Shown: piece by piece, positions 47,328 to 57,826 of the stretch
Numbering within the stretch: the first letter of the stretch is position 1
Layout: the number at the start of each line of letters is the position of its first letter
Assembly (NCBI GenBank): GCA_951394405.1
Contig: OX596335.1
Location: 3,162,001 to 3,226,000, forward strand
Reading direction: 5' to 3'
Source of the DNA: Coprinellus micaceus
Lineage: Eukaryota; Basidiomycota; Agaricomycetes; Agaricales; Psathyrellaceae
Length of the DNA stretch: 64,000 nucleotides
Translations under genes and position numbers: made by a program
The notes under the pieces: model-generated
The model's database searches: none
Told to the model about the DNA's origin: nothing
Seen by the model: only the letters and a program-made list of their open reading frames with translations

Positions 47328-47649
47328 GAAGCGACTCAGAGGAGGAAGGGAAACAGCTGCGTACGCGGTAAAGGTAGCTCCAATCCAGTATGACCCGCAT
47401 CGCGCCTTACACACCGGAGTCTACACGTTGCTGAAGAGTTCCTTGATTGGGTATAACAGCACCTGAAGGAAGAGTAGCCTCGATGCGGGCTTGATAACGG
47501 CGTTCTATCGCCCCCTTTATCAGGTGGATTGGATCGTAGTTGCAAATAGTCACTTCATAAAGGATCGAAAACATGTGTGGTATTGCTGATGAATGCTATG
47601 AAACGAAGTACGCCAAATGTGCAGGAAAGCGAGAGAAAGAGAAGTGGAA
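47328..47649. other. Intergenic region
   Basis: 322 bases between two minus-strand genes, serving as promoter of the Pal1-like gene and 3' flank of the next. It may include extra 5' coding sequence if the ATG at 47414 is used. Nothing else seen. Confidence 0.45.
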
Positions 47650-49679
47650 TTATACCCTCCGAATAGTGGAGGTGGCTCTAATGGTTCCATCTCGCGCTGG
47701 AAGGCCACTGGACCGGATGCCAACGGATGGGGCAGGGAGGCGACTCGTCCGTGAAACAGGTTGGGGCAGCGAAGATCCGGCAGTCGTTCGACTAGCTGGC
47801 TTGGGAATAGGCCTGGCGGCGGAAGGGTGCTTAAGCCCGGTTCCCGACATTGATCCCTTCGCAATGGAAGGACGCTCGCTTACAGGGACTATACGGCGCG
47901 GGCCGCCATGCAACGAGGTCGCGCTTCCTCCACCAAGGGTCCTTGAAGCTGGACGGGACGTGGACTTCTTTTCAGATTCGTCTGACACGAGTACGCGCCG
48001 AGGACCATCACTCGCAAATGAAGCTGCGGTGGATGTAGCTCGAGAAAGGCTGCTCTTGGGAGCTTCGACGGTTGTCATTCGAGGCCGAGAAAGCAGACCA
48101 GTCATTGCAGAACGACGACTCGGAACTGGCGGGACCTCAGCGGACTCGATAGCACTGGAACGAGCAGGAGACTTTGTCAGAGATCCCAAGCTCTTCCTTG
48201 GAACAAGCCTCCCAGGACTGGCCGTCGTCCTAGGGGCTATCGACTTCTGGATGGCGAGTTGTGAACGCTTCACGACGCGAAGAGCCAGTACAGCTGGCGG
48301 AACAGCTTGTCCAGCCTTGGGTTGTTTAGGAGTAACAGTTTCCAATGGCCGGGTAATGATGCTGGGAGGACCTCCACGCGACGATACTGGTGACGTAGCA
48401 GAAGCTAGAAGCTCGGAGTTAGATCTGTGTCCGAACAACGTCCTAATATGCACATACGGGTCGTGTTCTCCTTTTCAGCAATAGAAAAAGATTGTTCGAT
48501 ACTATCCTGGTTTGCCTGAGTCCCTGAGGAAAGTGTCAAATGATGTCCGCATCACCGACAGTTGCTCGACTTACCCGTCTTTGGTGAGCGGCAAACAGCC
48601 TCGAAAAAGGTTTGCTTCGTCGCTGAAGGAGTCTGGACTATCTCCTCTAACTCGCTCGGGGTCGAGTCACCGAAGCTTATGTCGAAACTGGAATCCTCAT
48701 CCAAGTAAGATGCATTCCCATTCCTTGACGAGTTGAAGAATGAGACTTTGTCGTTGAGGAGGTCAAAATGTGTCGCATCGTTGAAGTGGAACTGGAATGA
48801 GCTCTGCAAATCAACGGACCAACGACTTCGGTCGAGGGAGGACGTCGATGGTGGGTTCGGTCGTAAGCGGACGTTGTCGAACATACCGGATGTGCAGGGC
48901 TCATCCGATATCGATGCAATGGAGGCAGAAGGGGTGAAGATAACCGGGATGACGGTCTCGGAAATAAGTGAGCCGGTGACAGAGGACGACGGGAGGTTGA
49001 TACTGGAGACAGAATTGAGGAGCGGATTAGGATTGACGTCAAGGGAAGTGCGGGTCCCGAGTTCGTCTTCGCGCAGAGGTGCCGAACGCTCCTCCTGCTG
49101 GTCTGTGTCCCGACCTGATCGTCGCTGAGGGGAGGCTGCGCATACGACAATCTCCGGGAACTGCACTTCAGCGAGCTTGGATCTAATCGAGGGTGGGTTG
49201 CGAAGCGTCCTGTCTCTTGCGAGCGGGGTAGCCTCATGATCCAAGGTTAGCTCAGAGAGCGGCGTTCTTGTTCCTAAAGGCGATGGGGTCTTGAAAGCAG
49301 ACGGCCTGTTAAGCTTTGGTGTTGCAGCTTCTGCCATCTGACGGAAGGTAAGGGTGTCGTTTTCGTTGTCGTCGAAATCGTTCATGTCCAGGCCATCGCT
49401 ATCCTCCTCGTCGTCAGAGTGCCAGGGATCCACGTCGTCGACGGTAACATCGCCAACATCGATGAGACGACGCCTGAGCGGCTTGGGGAGGGGATGGACG
49501 GGGTTGTATGTGCGGTTGAAGAAGGTCGATAGGGTGAGGTCATTTCGAGGAGGGTTTTCATTCTCCTTGTCGGAATCTGCGGATGGGGAGTCGTTGCGCG
49601 GGGGAGTAGAAGGATCTGTGGATGCAAGAGGGTCGAAGAGAGAGAGAATGCTGTGTCTGGGTCGTGAAATGGTGGTCAT
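47650..49679 (-). CDS. Disordered Ser/Thr/Pro-rich protein of unknown function
   Basis: Two exons. Exon 1 from ATG 49677-49679 (MTTISRPRHSILSLFDPLAS) to CRSPKTG, then a roughly 90-nt intron (GTAAGT...GAAAAG), then EHDPYVHIRTLFGHRSN to IRRV at 47650. About 640 residues. It has DSDKENENPP and GDVTVDDVDPWHSDDEEDSD acidic segments, many TP/SP sites (AFKTPSPLGTRTPLSEL), and a basic Ser-rich C-terminal half (RTSRLPAPSVGIRSSGL) like that of microtubule- or chromatin-binding proteins. No known domain. The KEN sequence (KENEN) could be an APC/C degron, and with the MCB-like promoter shared with SLD2 a cell-cycle role is possible. This is inference. Confidence 0.72.
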
Positions 49680-49758
49680 CGTCGTCAATGTCGTGAGTGT
49701 CCAGAGAAACGTGTCGTGCCGCCTGCCAGTGCCGAGTTCAACTTGTTTGGTCATGTTG

Positions 49759-49772
49759 ACGCGACACCGCGT
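49759..49772. promoter_or_regulatory. Inverted MCB-like pair in the SLD2 divergent promoter
   Basis: ACGCG at 49759-49763 and CGCGT at 49768-49772, separated by four bases. Each holds five of the six bases of the MluI cell-cycle box ACGCGT bound by MBF in fungi. They lie 42-55 bases before the SLD2 start in a 134-bp bidirectional promoter. Confidence 0.45.
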
Positions 49773-49813
49773 CCAGCCTCGTCGTGTGATCGTTCTCTTC
49801 ATCCGCCACACCC

Positions 49814-51464
49814 ATGTCCGACCTCGCCTCCCTCCGCGCGGAAATCAAGAACTGGGAGCGCACCTTCAAGGCCACAGAGGGGCGCAACCCAAGTGTCGAC
49901 GACATCAAGAAGCTCCCCCACATTGGTTCGACCACCCACCCTCGCATCCTCACTCCCAACTCAATTCCTCCTAGCCCAGAAATACAAGCTGTACAAGCAG
50001 TTCTCAAAGGCTGCACCATCTCAGCCCGTACCGCCCCACAGGGAACCCAGCTCCTCGCAACCCGCCTCTCAGTCGCCAACCATACCCACGCGACCATCCA
50101 GGACACGCATTGACCATGCATCGCTAGCGACACTCAGTTCACGCGTTATTACGAGCACGGCGCCTCTTTCCTCCTTCAATCCATTCTCTCCGCAGAAAGC
50201 CAAGGGGAAGGAACGCGAAAAAACCCCATCCCAGATTCCACAGCCCATATTCAACCCCTTCGCAAGCCCATCTAAGCCTAAGCCACAAGCCCAAAGCAAG
50301 AAATCTCTGAGCCAGTTCACCTCACTACAGTCTCCGGAGAGGCCTCCGTCGCCCCCCTCTCCACCCTCAGCCATAACTCGTGCCAGGAAACGGCTGAGAG
50401 GAGAGGCCGTTTCACCATCTCCCAGTAAGGAGAAACGACAGAGAACCGGTTCTCAGACGACCCTCAACTTTCCACGTTTGAAACTCGCGTCGAAAAAGCA
50501 GTCGCTAATAGAGGATACGGACCACCCTCGGGAGGCTGATGAAGACGCGTTCGTTGACGACTCGCCAGTCAAGCCATCGGGCGGCAGAAAGTTTAATCTG
50601 CTGTTTGACGAAGCCCAATCTAGCACCGGCGCTGACATCTTTGGCCTGAAGAAAGACACGAGGCGTGAGCTTAGACGAGATATGTTCAGCGCGAAGGACG
50701 TGGCACCCAAGGTCGTCAGCAGAAGCGTATCTTCCACTTCTAGCCAAGATGAAGCTGGGTCCCCATCGTCCAGTCGACCTCACACGCGACTCACCTCCCC
50801 GATGGAAGAACTTGACTTATTTCGAGAGAATGAACACACAGAAGAGAGTGTCGAAGGATTTCCGGGTACCCGACGGTCAAAATCTCCTTTACTACCCCCT
50901 TCTCCTCCACCTGCGGGTTCGACCACGACTAGGGGACCTGCGAAAGGCAAGCGGAAGGCCGATTCAAAAGGCCTCTCCAACCGGAAGAAGATGAAGCTTG
51001 CGGCAAAGGGCGGCTCGGATGAAGAGGGCAGCACATCGGACAACTCCGATCTTAAGGCCAAGGTCAGGATCGTGCATCGGCCGCAGGTCAAGAAGGCAAA
51101 CGTTGATGATGATGACCTGGGCCCTGATTTCGACCCCGTCTTGGATCTGACGCGCGCTCCCCGTTTAGATACTATTTCGTTGCCCGGCTCTCAGCTTGAA
51201 GAGGCCGAGATGGTGGAGATCAACCTCCCTGACAAGTTCAAGGATGTCCTGGATCTCGACCCCACGCGGTGGAAAGATCATGATGTCGAGGAGGACAAGT
51301 TGGTGAAGGGGTTGATGTACGGACGAAGAGTGGCATCCTACGATCCCAAGAGAGGGGAGATCTGGGACGTCGGCGAGGATGAGGTGGGTGATGAAGAGAA
51401 ACGTCAGCTTATCGACGACGATTGGGAGGGCGAGCCTGTTCCATGGGAGGTGGCGGAACTGTGA
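49814..51464 (+). CDS. SLD2: DNA replication initiation factor SLD2 (RecQL4 N-terminus-like)
   Basis: CDK target that helps load the CMG helicase through Dpb11. Start ATG 49814. N-terminal Sld2 homology: LRAEIKNWERTFKATEGRNP, then DDIKKLPHI joins across a 49-nt intron (49926-49974) to AQKYKLYKQFSK. The middle is basic and Ser/Pro-rich with many SP/TP sites (FNPFSPQKAKGKERE, SPSPSKEKRQRTGS). A conserved C-terminal block reads EDAFVDDSPVKPSGGRKFNL, RELRRDMFSAKDV, VEINLPDKFKDVLDLDPTRW and LVKGLMYGRRVASYDPKRGE. About 530 residues. No helicase domain, as in other fungal Sld2. Inverted ACGCG sites lie in its promoter. Confidence 0.92.
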
Positions 51465-52156
51465 TGCGAAACGGGTGTCATTGAGTTGTTATTGTCTCTG
51501 CACCCTCGTTTAATCTAATGGTTTGAAACGCAGAACTCTGCCCTCGGCATTGTAGGGACTAAGGGTGGAGTCCCTCGATATCACTATCACACTTCGCCTC
51601 GTGTCGATCGCGCTGGGTTACAGAAGAAGGTGAGTTTATCGAGACGCCCGTTCCCGATCGCAGCTTCCCCGCAGGATACCCTCGGTCTTTCTCCCGATAG
51701 CTCTCTTGCTTGGAGGCTATGTCATATGCCTTCAACATCGGATCTTCTAAGGTTAGCCCTCTGCGACGACTTGTGGGGTCCACTGTACCTTTTCTAACTT
51801 GAATTTGGCGCCCAACGGCAGAGCTATGAAATCCTCACCGCATCCTCGCCTCATGCCGACCTCATTTCGCTCTGTATTGTGTTGATATACTCCATGTCTC
51901 GGCACTCGTGTCTGTTAGAGGCGATCGATATAGTAACAAACCTGCGTACAGTGCCTTGCACCAGCGTGTTGGCCTCGCAGCAGGGGAGTTAAGTATCGTC
52001 TCCCTTCTGGGTCACCCTTCCCTGTTATTCCTCCACTCTAGCCGTGGATAAATCGCCTGTGCTATCTTTTTGAAGACTTCTGCTTCTCAGCTCGCTCACC
52101 GCAGCTCTTGTCCTAAATCGCAGCCCCACCCCTACTTGGCCTGGCCTCTCGTTGCT
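51465..52156. other. Intergenic region upstream of the F-box gene
   Basis: 692 bases without a supported gene. The frame of the F-box gene extends upstream to an ATG at 52070, so up to 29 more residues are possible. A CT-rich stretch lies before the start. No TATA box stands out. Confidence 0.5.
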
Positions 52157-54500
52157 ATGCTGCCCATTCTTCAAGATCCCGTCACCGCTACAAAGCTCTT
52201 CGAAGCTATATTATACTCGCCTAACGGGCGGCGTTCAGTCTCTCGACTCGCTCGCACCTGCCGCGCATTGTCCGAGCCCGCGTTGGAGATACTATGGAAG
52301 GAGCTCGACTCCATCATCCCCATCTTGGGGTTATTCCCCACCACTGTTCTGAGGAAGTCCCGCAGGCCTGGCCTGGGTCTGGTAAGTCGTGGGCTGCCCA
52401 GATGTGGATCGCTCGAGTTGACGGGCGCTCGAGTAGTCCAGGATTCCTGAAGATTCCGATTGGGACGCAGTCCTTCGGTACAGCGACAAGATCCAGCGCA
52501 TCGTCTACGACGAAACCGCAAACAACGTCGCCGCGTCCGTCTTCCCCATCATCGACGAACATCGCCCGCGCCTCTACGTCCTTCCCAACCTCCAAGAGCT
52601 CGTTTGGAAGGCAGAGACCGCAGCTGGACTGGATCGCTGCGCCATGTTCCTTTCCCCCCGGCTTTGCTCGATCCATGTCGAGATTGGGGCGAATTTCAAG
52701 AGGGACAAGATTAATAACTTTCTCTACGATATGACCAGTCGCACGAGGCTGACCTCGTTCTCGTTCAACTCCCCCACGAGTCTCCCAGACGCGTTCACTG
52801 AGCTTCTCGCTCGGCAGGACGAACTCGAGCGTGTTGTGTTGAACGCCCCTGGGGCACTGTCGTCGGAAGTGGGTCGTTGGGCTTCGTGCCTTCCCTACCT
52901 CAAGACCCTCCAGCTTGACCTCACTGGCCGATCGCCCATCGCAGTCGAAGGTTTCTTCGACGAGATCCACCCTCGCTCTGGAGCATCGACCCCCAGCTCC
53001 ATCGGTTCTGAATCCACCGACAGTGGTGTATTCTCCAGCGGCGAGTACGACTTCGCGGAGCTGCGAAAGTCGGCGTTGAGGTTGACCGGAGCCGACCTCC
53101 CGTCCAAGGCGTCATTCGCCCGGCTACGTCGTGTACAGCTCGCAGGCGAGGTTGGGAACATTGCGGTCTTCTTCAGGCACCTCTCAAGCCCGCTCACGCA
53201 CATCGACCTCGTTGTTGAGGATCCCCCCGACAACGCGGACTGGCAGGACCTCTCCCACCTCATCTGCGAGCTCTTCGGAGACTCGCTCCAGTCGCTCGTG
53301 ATCTCAGCCTCCAGCGCGTCCCGATATGCAGACCTTGTGAGATCGACGTCGCGGTCTGAGGCGCCTACCAAGCGCCTATCGCTCGAGCACCTGTCGGACC
53401 TCAACAAGCTTATTCGCCTCGAAATTGACCTCCCTGAGTCTATCGCGTTCTACCCCACCGATTTAGATGCCTTGGCCGATGCTTGCCCCAAACTGGAGGT
53501 GCTTAGACTATGCCCTCTTGCACGCTTCGCACCCTCGACAGGCGGCCCGAAGATCACTTTGGAGTCGCTCAGCCTGTTGACCAAGAGGTGCAAGTACCTC
53601 CACACAATCGCTGCCGTCGTCAACGCCGCTGAAGCTTCGCCCTCCACCCTGAATACGCCATCGTTTTCCTCACGCTCGTTGCTTCGGTTGTACCTTGGAG
53701 GTTCGTGGATCAGCGACCCGTTGCCAGTCGCTATCCTCCTCAGCCACATGGCGCCAAAACTTGAGACGCTTCGCTTCTTCCAAGAGAGGAACTGGGTTGG
53801 ATTCAACGAGGCAAACGCGAAGAACTGGCAGGCAGTCGTGGATATGCTGCCCCATCTCCAGGCCGTTCGGAAGTCCGAAAAGTCGTTCACGAAGCCAGTC
53901 CCGGAGACGAGCGAAAAGGCAGTTGAAGCAACTGTGCAAACTTTCAGTAAGGGTGTTCAATGCCGCCCGAAAGTGACCAGCGCAAGCGTACAGTGCTCAC
54001 CTCAGCTTGTCGATCAGGGCATGCAAGCTGTTGCGGCCACCGTGGAAATGGCGATCGATGCTACACCACACACTGCCGATATTGGAGTCGATGCGAAGCC
54101 GGTCATGGTGTCGATGGGGGTTGATGCCACATCTCCCTCGGAGGTCGAGGAGGAGGAAGAGACGATGGAGACGATGGAAATTGACGAGGACGAGGTAGAG
54201 AGGCAGAACCAGTTGCTGTATCTCCAGATCTTGCAGCAGCTCTACCTCCTCCCTTCCGTCGTCGCCCTCTTCACCATTTTCTACCAGTACATGATTCTCT
54301 ATCCGATGGCGTTGCCCAGCAAAGGCCTTCGCACCCTCAGGCTGACCGCAAACACCGTCACAGAATATGCATCGCGCGTCAAGAGGAGCCAGCCTGCGTT
54401 GCTTGCCCCTGAAACGACGGAGTCTCCCCAGTCAGACTCTCTGTCTGAAATTTCTATGGATACCTCCGCCCTTCTTAACTCCGTCGAAGTCTGTGCCTGA
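52157..54500 (+). CDS. F-box/LRR-like protein with a C-terminal degenerate repeat array
   Basis: Probable SCF ubiquitin ligase adaptor of the expanded basidiomycete F-box class. The N-terminus MLPILQDPVTATKLFEAILY with RRSVSRLARTCRALSEPAL is F-box-like (helices that would bind Skp1). Exon 1 ends RRPGLGL and joins, using the TAG acceptor near 52435, to SRIPEDSDWDAVLRYSDKIQ. Leucine-rich segments follow (LYVLPNLQELVWKAET, CLPYLKTLQLDLT, ACPKLEVLRLCPLARF, MAPKLETLRFFQERNWV). After EKSFTKPVPETSEKA comes a repeat tail (53921-54140), an acidic stretch EVEEEEETMETMEIDEDEVE and a hydrophobic helix (LQILQQLYLLPSVVALFTIF) that may be a membrane or dimer segment. About 760 residues. Substrate unknown. 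Confidence 0.78.
53921..54140 (+). repeat. Coding array of about seven degenerate 10-11-residue units
   Basis: Inside the F-box gene. Units align on a G/S-V-Q/D core: EATVQTFSK, GVQCRPKVTS, ASVQCSPQLVD, QGMQAVAATVE, MAIDATPHTAD, IGVDAKPVMVS and MGVDATSPSEV. The DNA copies have diverged, so the array is old or selected at protein level. Confidence 0.6.
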
Positions 54501-54845
54501 TTGTTTCCCACCTTTTCTCAAGTTTGCTTACAGTTCTATGCTCCTCTACTCTTTTCTCAGGATTCGTCGTCTCCTACCTACGCTTATGCCCAGGAATCTC
54601 ACATGTATGCGCTATGTATATGCCACTCCTTTTGTTCAGTTCTGATCTACGTTTCTTTTCTTCCCACCAGCGCTGAGCCGTTGAACGAGGAGGAGAACCT
54701 CTCAACTCCGGGAACTCAGGAAGACACCGAACTGATCGTCGGCACGTGGGCGCAAAGCCTTTCACAAATAAGAGCCAACAACGCCGCGACGCGTCACCTG
54801 GAATTGGCACCACCAACGCGCACCCACATTTATCCCAGATTCATC
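54501..54845. other. Intergenic/promoter region of RPN5
   Basis: 345 bases between two + strand genes. The yeast proteasome element GGTGGCAAA is not present; a loose GTGGGCGCAAAG at about 54747 is not a match. No gene seen. Confidence 0.5.
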
Positions 54846-56643
54846 ATGTCCGACAACAAGAAGCAGGAGAAGGACTTTACGCCAGAGGTTGAGGCCTTGC
54901 TCCCTGAGGCTGAAAAGCTCGCCAAGGTACGTTTTGTGCATCCATCACCACGGCCCTTATCTAAAGCGGTTTTGGTTTTGTCCTTCTTCTAGTCGGGAAA
55001 GCTGCAGGAGGCTTTGGACAAGATCTTTACACTGGAGAAGCTGACGCGAAACGTGCGTTTCTTGCCTCTATGCTTCCCGAATCCAGGTTGATGTTTGGAA
55101 AAGGCGGCAGATCTGTCCTCAACCACTAAATTGACCAAAGCAGCTGTCCAACATTGCTATGACGCCCGCGATTACACTCAACTCAATTCAACAGTGCAAC
55201 TTCTTAGCAAGAAGCACGGTCAACTGAAAGCTGCGATTCAAGCCTTTGTGGAACTCGTTATTGGATGGCTACCAGAAATTAAGTCGAGCGACGGTACTGA
55301 ACGATGGCTGGAGTTGCTGGAGACGCTGAGGACTGTCACTGAGGGCAAGGTGCGCGCCTGAGCAACGCTCCCTTTTCGTTTCTCACCACAGCGCTATGCC
55401 AGATCTTCCTCGAAACCCCTCGTGCTCGCGTCACCCTCCTCCTCTCCCAACACCATGAAGCCTTGTCCCAATCGTCAATAGCGAAGGACTCTAAGGAGTC
55501 TTTGCAGAAGGCTTCAGACCTCCTTTCGGAGCTGCAAGTCGAGACTTACTCCTCGATGGAACGGAGAGAGAAGACGGAGTTCATCTTAGAGCAGATGCGG
55601 TTATTGATCAAGGTCGCGCGACAGAAAGATACGGAGGTTGGCGCTGAGAAGGCCAAGACTTCCATGGGTGGGGGAGAGTCTGAGTGGATCAAGGTTCGCG
55701 TCGGTGGCAGGAAAGTGAACGAAGAGTTCTTGAAAGAGAAGGACAATGAGGTGCGTCTCGACAACGCGAATGGGACTAGTCGCTGTTCTGACTCTTTGCT
55801 CCAGGATCTCAAACTCAAGTACTACGACATGATGATCCAACACGCCCTGCACCAAGACGAATACCTGGACGTTGCCAAATTCTACTACAAAGTTTGGGAG
55901 ACGCCGTCTATCAAGGAAGACGCCAACGGCAAGGGAAAGGCTGTATGTAACCCACTCTCGTGTCCTCCTTTGCTTGACCGTGTCAATTTGAACCAGGCCC
56001 TTGAACATATCGCCTACTACATCGTCCTCGCACCTCACACGAACGAGCAATCAGACATGCTCCATCATCTCTTCGCCGACCCCGCTCTTACCAAATTGGA
56101 GCTCCAATAGTGAGTCTGAGGTCGTAGTCGGAATGATATACACTAACGTGGTGTGTAGCAACCTCGTGAAGTGCTTTGTGACTCGAGAGTTGATGCGATG
56201 GCCAGGCATTGAATCTATCTACGGCAAAGTCTTGCGAAAGACGCCTGTATTTTCGCAAGAGAAGCGCTGGGAAGACCTGCATACGCGAGTCGTTGAACAT
56301 GTGAGTGACTATGGCGATCAGTGCGATCGCTTCTATTGACAGTGCTAAGAACATTCGCGTGGTGGCTGCCTATTATACGAGGATCACCCTCGACCGCCTG
56401 AGCAGTCTATTGGATTTGTCTCGCAAGGAAACCGAGGCGATTCTGTCACGACTGGTCGTAGGCGGAACGGTGTTCGCGAAGACCGACCGGCCAACGGGCA
56501 TCGTCAGCTTCCGGGCAAAGCGAAGTGCGGAGGATGTTATGAACGACTGGAGTTCAGATATGCAGAAGCTCCTGTCGCTGGTGGAGAAGACCTGGATGGG
56601 AATGAATGCTGCGGTGGCCGCGCAGTCTCGGGTCAAGCCATAA
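54846..56643 (+). CDS. RPN5: 26S proteasome regulatory subunit RPN5 (PSMD12)
   Basis: PCI-domain subunit of the proteasome lid. Start ATG 54846 (MSDNKKQEKDFTPEVEALLP). Exons give SGKLQEALDKIFTLEKLTRN, LTKAAVQHCYDARDYTQLNS, KKHGQLKAAIQAFVELVI, LETLRTVTEGK, IFLETPRARVTLLL, SSMERREKTEFILEQMRLLI and LKLKYYDMMIQHALHQDEYL. The PCI part has VRVVAAYYTRITLDRLSSLL with LDLSRKETEAILSRLVV, followed by KTDRPTGIVSFRAKRSAEDV. About 475 residues, the family length. It faces mS23 tail to tail (143 bases between stops). Confidence 0.95.
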
Positions 56644-56786
56644 GTAGAATATCCTTTTCTCGCTGTATTCGCTGTCGCGTGTTAATACCACTGTACATTT
56701 ATACTTCATCTCCTCCCATGAGTTCCGCGCAAGGAACATTAACAATTAGCACAATACTAGGAGGGAATGTAGGGTACAGAGGATAA

Positions 56787-57613
56787 TCATGAAGACTCGG
56801 CCAGTACAGGAGAGTAATCCGGCCGGATACCCTCCTTCCACAAGCGGACGTACTGCTCTCCCTTCGTCCACTGGTCGACGCCTTGGCGCTTCTCGACAAT
56901 AGATTTCCATCGTTTCCGTGCCGCCAACGCCCCCTCGTCCCGTTCTTCCTTCTGCTGCCAGCTCTCGAGGGCAGCCTTCTCCTTCTCGAACGAGCGGTCA
57001 ATCTCGCTGCTCAGGAAGGTAGCGCCAAGGGCCTGGGCCTCCATGACGGCGAACGTAGAGGCTACGTGGTGTTCCGAACGGAGAGCGCGGAACTGGGCGA
57101 TCGAGCGGGCGTAGGCCTCACTCAGAGGGAGTCCGTGATATTGGTAGAGGTTCAGAGCGAACTGGACAGCGCTATGGGGGTTCCGGCGCGTCAGGGATAC
57201 ATAAACGCAGTATTGGAAAGCACCACGCACTCTTCCGACGAAGGATTCCTTCCCCGTTGCCTCAAACGCGTCCAAGCCTCCTTCTGAATCGGGTGCGCCT
57301 CCTGTATTCTGTCACTCTCAACGAGCGTCCTCGGTCGGAAAGCCTCGAATGGGTGGTCGCGGAAGAACTGCCTCCTCAGGTCGTCTTCGATGTAATGAAT
57401 GGGTAATGGTTTCGGGTTTTTGGGGTAGGCCTTCCCCTCCTTGAGAGTGGGCTTCTTGTCATAGGCTGTCCGTGCTGGAGGAGTCTTTGGTGGAAGGGCG
57501 AGTGGGGGGTTGTCGAGGACGGCCCTATACCAGACGGGTTCTCGTCTGATGAGGTTCCCTCGCATCAAGCGGGACACCTGCTGGTGGACCTGGCTGGCGA
57601 TTCGGCGAACCAT
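56787..57613 (-). CDS. RSM25: Mitochondrial small ribosomal subunit protein mS23 (Rsm25)
   Basis: Component of the mitochondrial 37S subunit. Start ATG 57611-57613 (MVRRIASQVHQQVSRLMRGN), the usual N-terminus, followed by IRREPVWYRAVLDNPPLAL, YIEDDLRRQFFRDHPFEAFR and EAHPIQKEAWTRLRQRGRNP. A 59-nt intron (GTGCGT...CATAG with a CTGAC branch) joins PSSED to AVQFALNLYQYHGLPLSEAY with AQFRALRSEHHVASTFAVME. The C-terminal third is charged (KEERDEGALAARKRWKSI). About 255 residues. The two exons overlap as open frames, so the junction was chosen by homology. Confidence 0.92.
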
Positions 57614-57826
57614 CTAGTGTTTTCGGGAACCCTGTGCCTTTGACGCGGTGTGACCAACTCGACGCCAGCCGGGAATCGAAAATTCGTGGCAAGCCGATGG
57701 CCCCCGATCCAAATATGACACACCAAACGACTTCGCACTTTAAACCCGTTCGAGGATGCGAAGGGTATCTCGATTTAAGGGTCTACTGATACTTGGAACA
57801 GATAATAAAATAATGTATATATCTCA

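Noticed and set aside
47573..48484. 303-residue + strand frame
   Set aside because: Antisense shadow of the second exon of the unknown Ser-rich protein; the minus strand fits the exon junction EHDPYVHIRTLFGH better.
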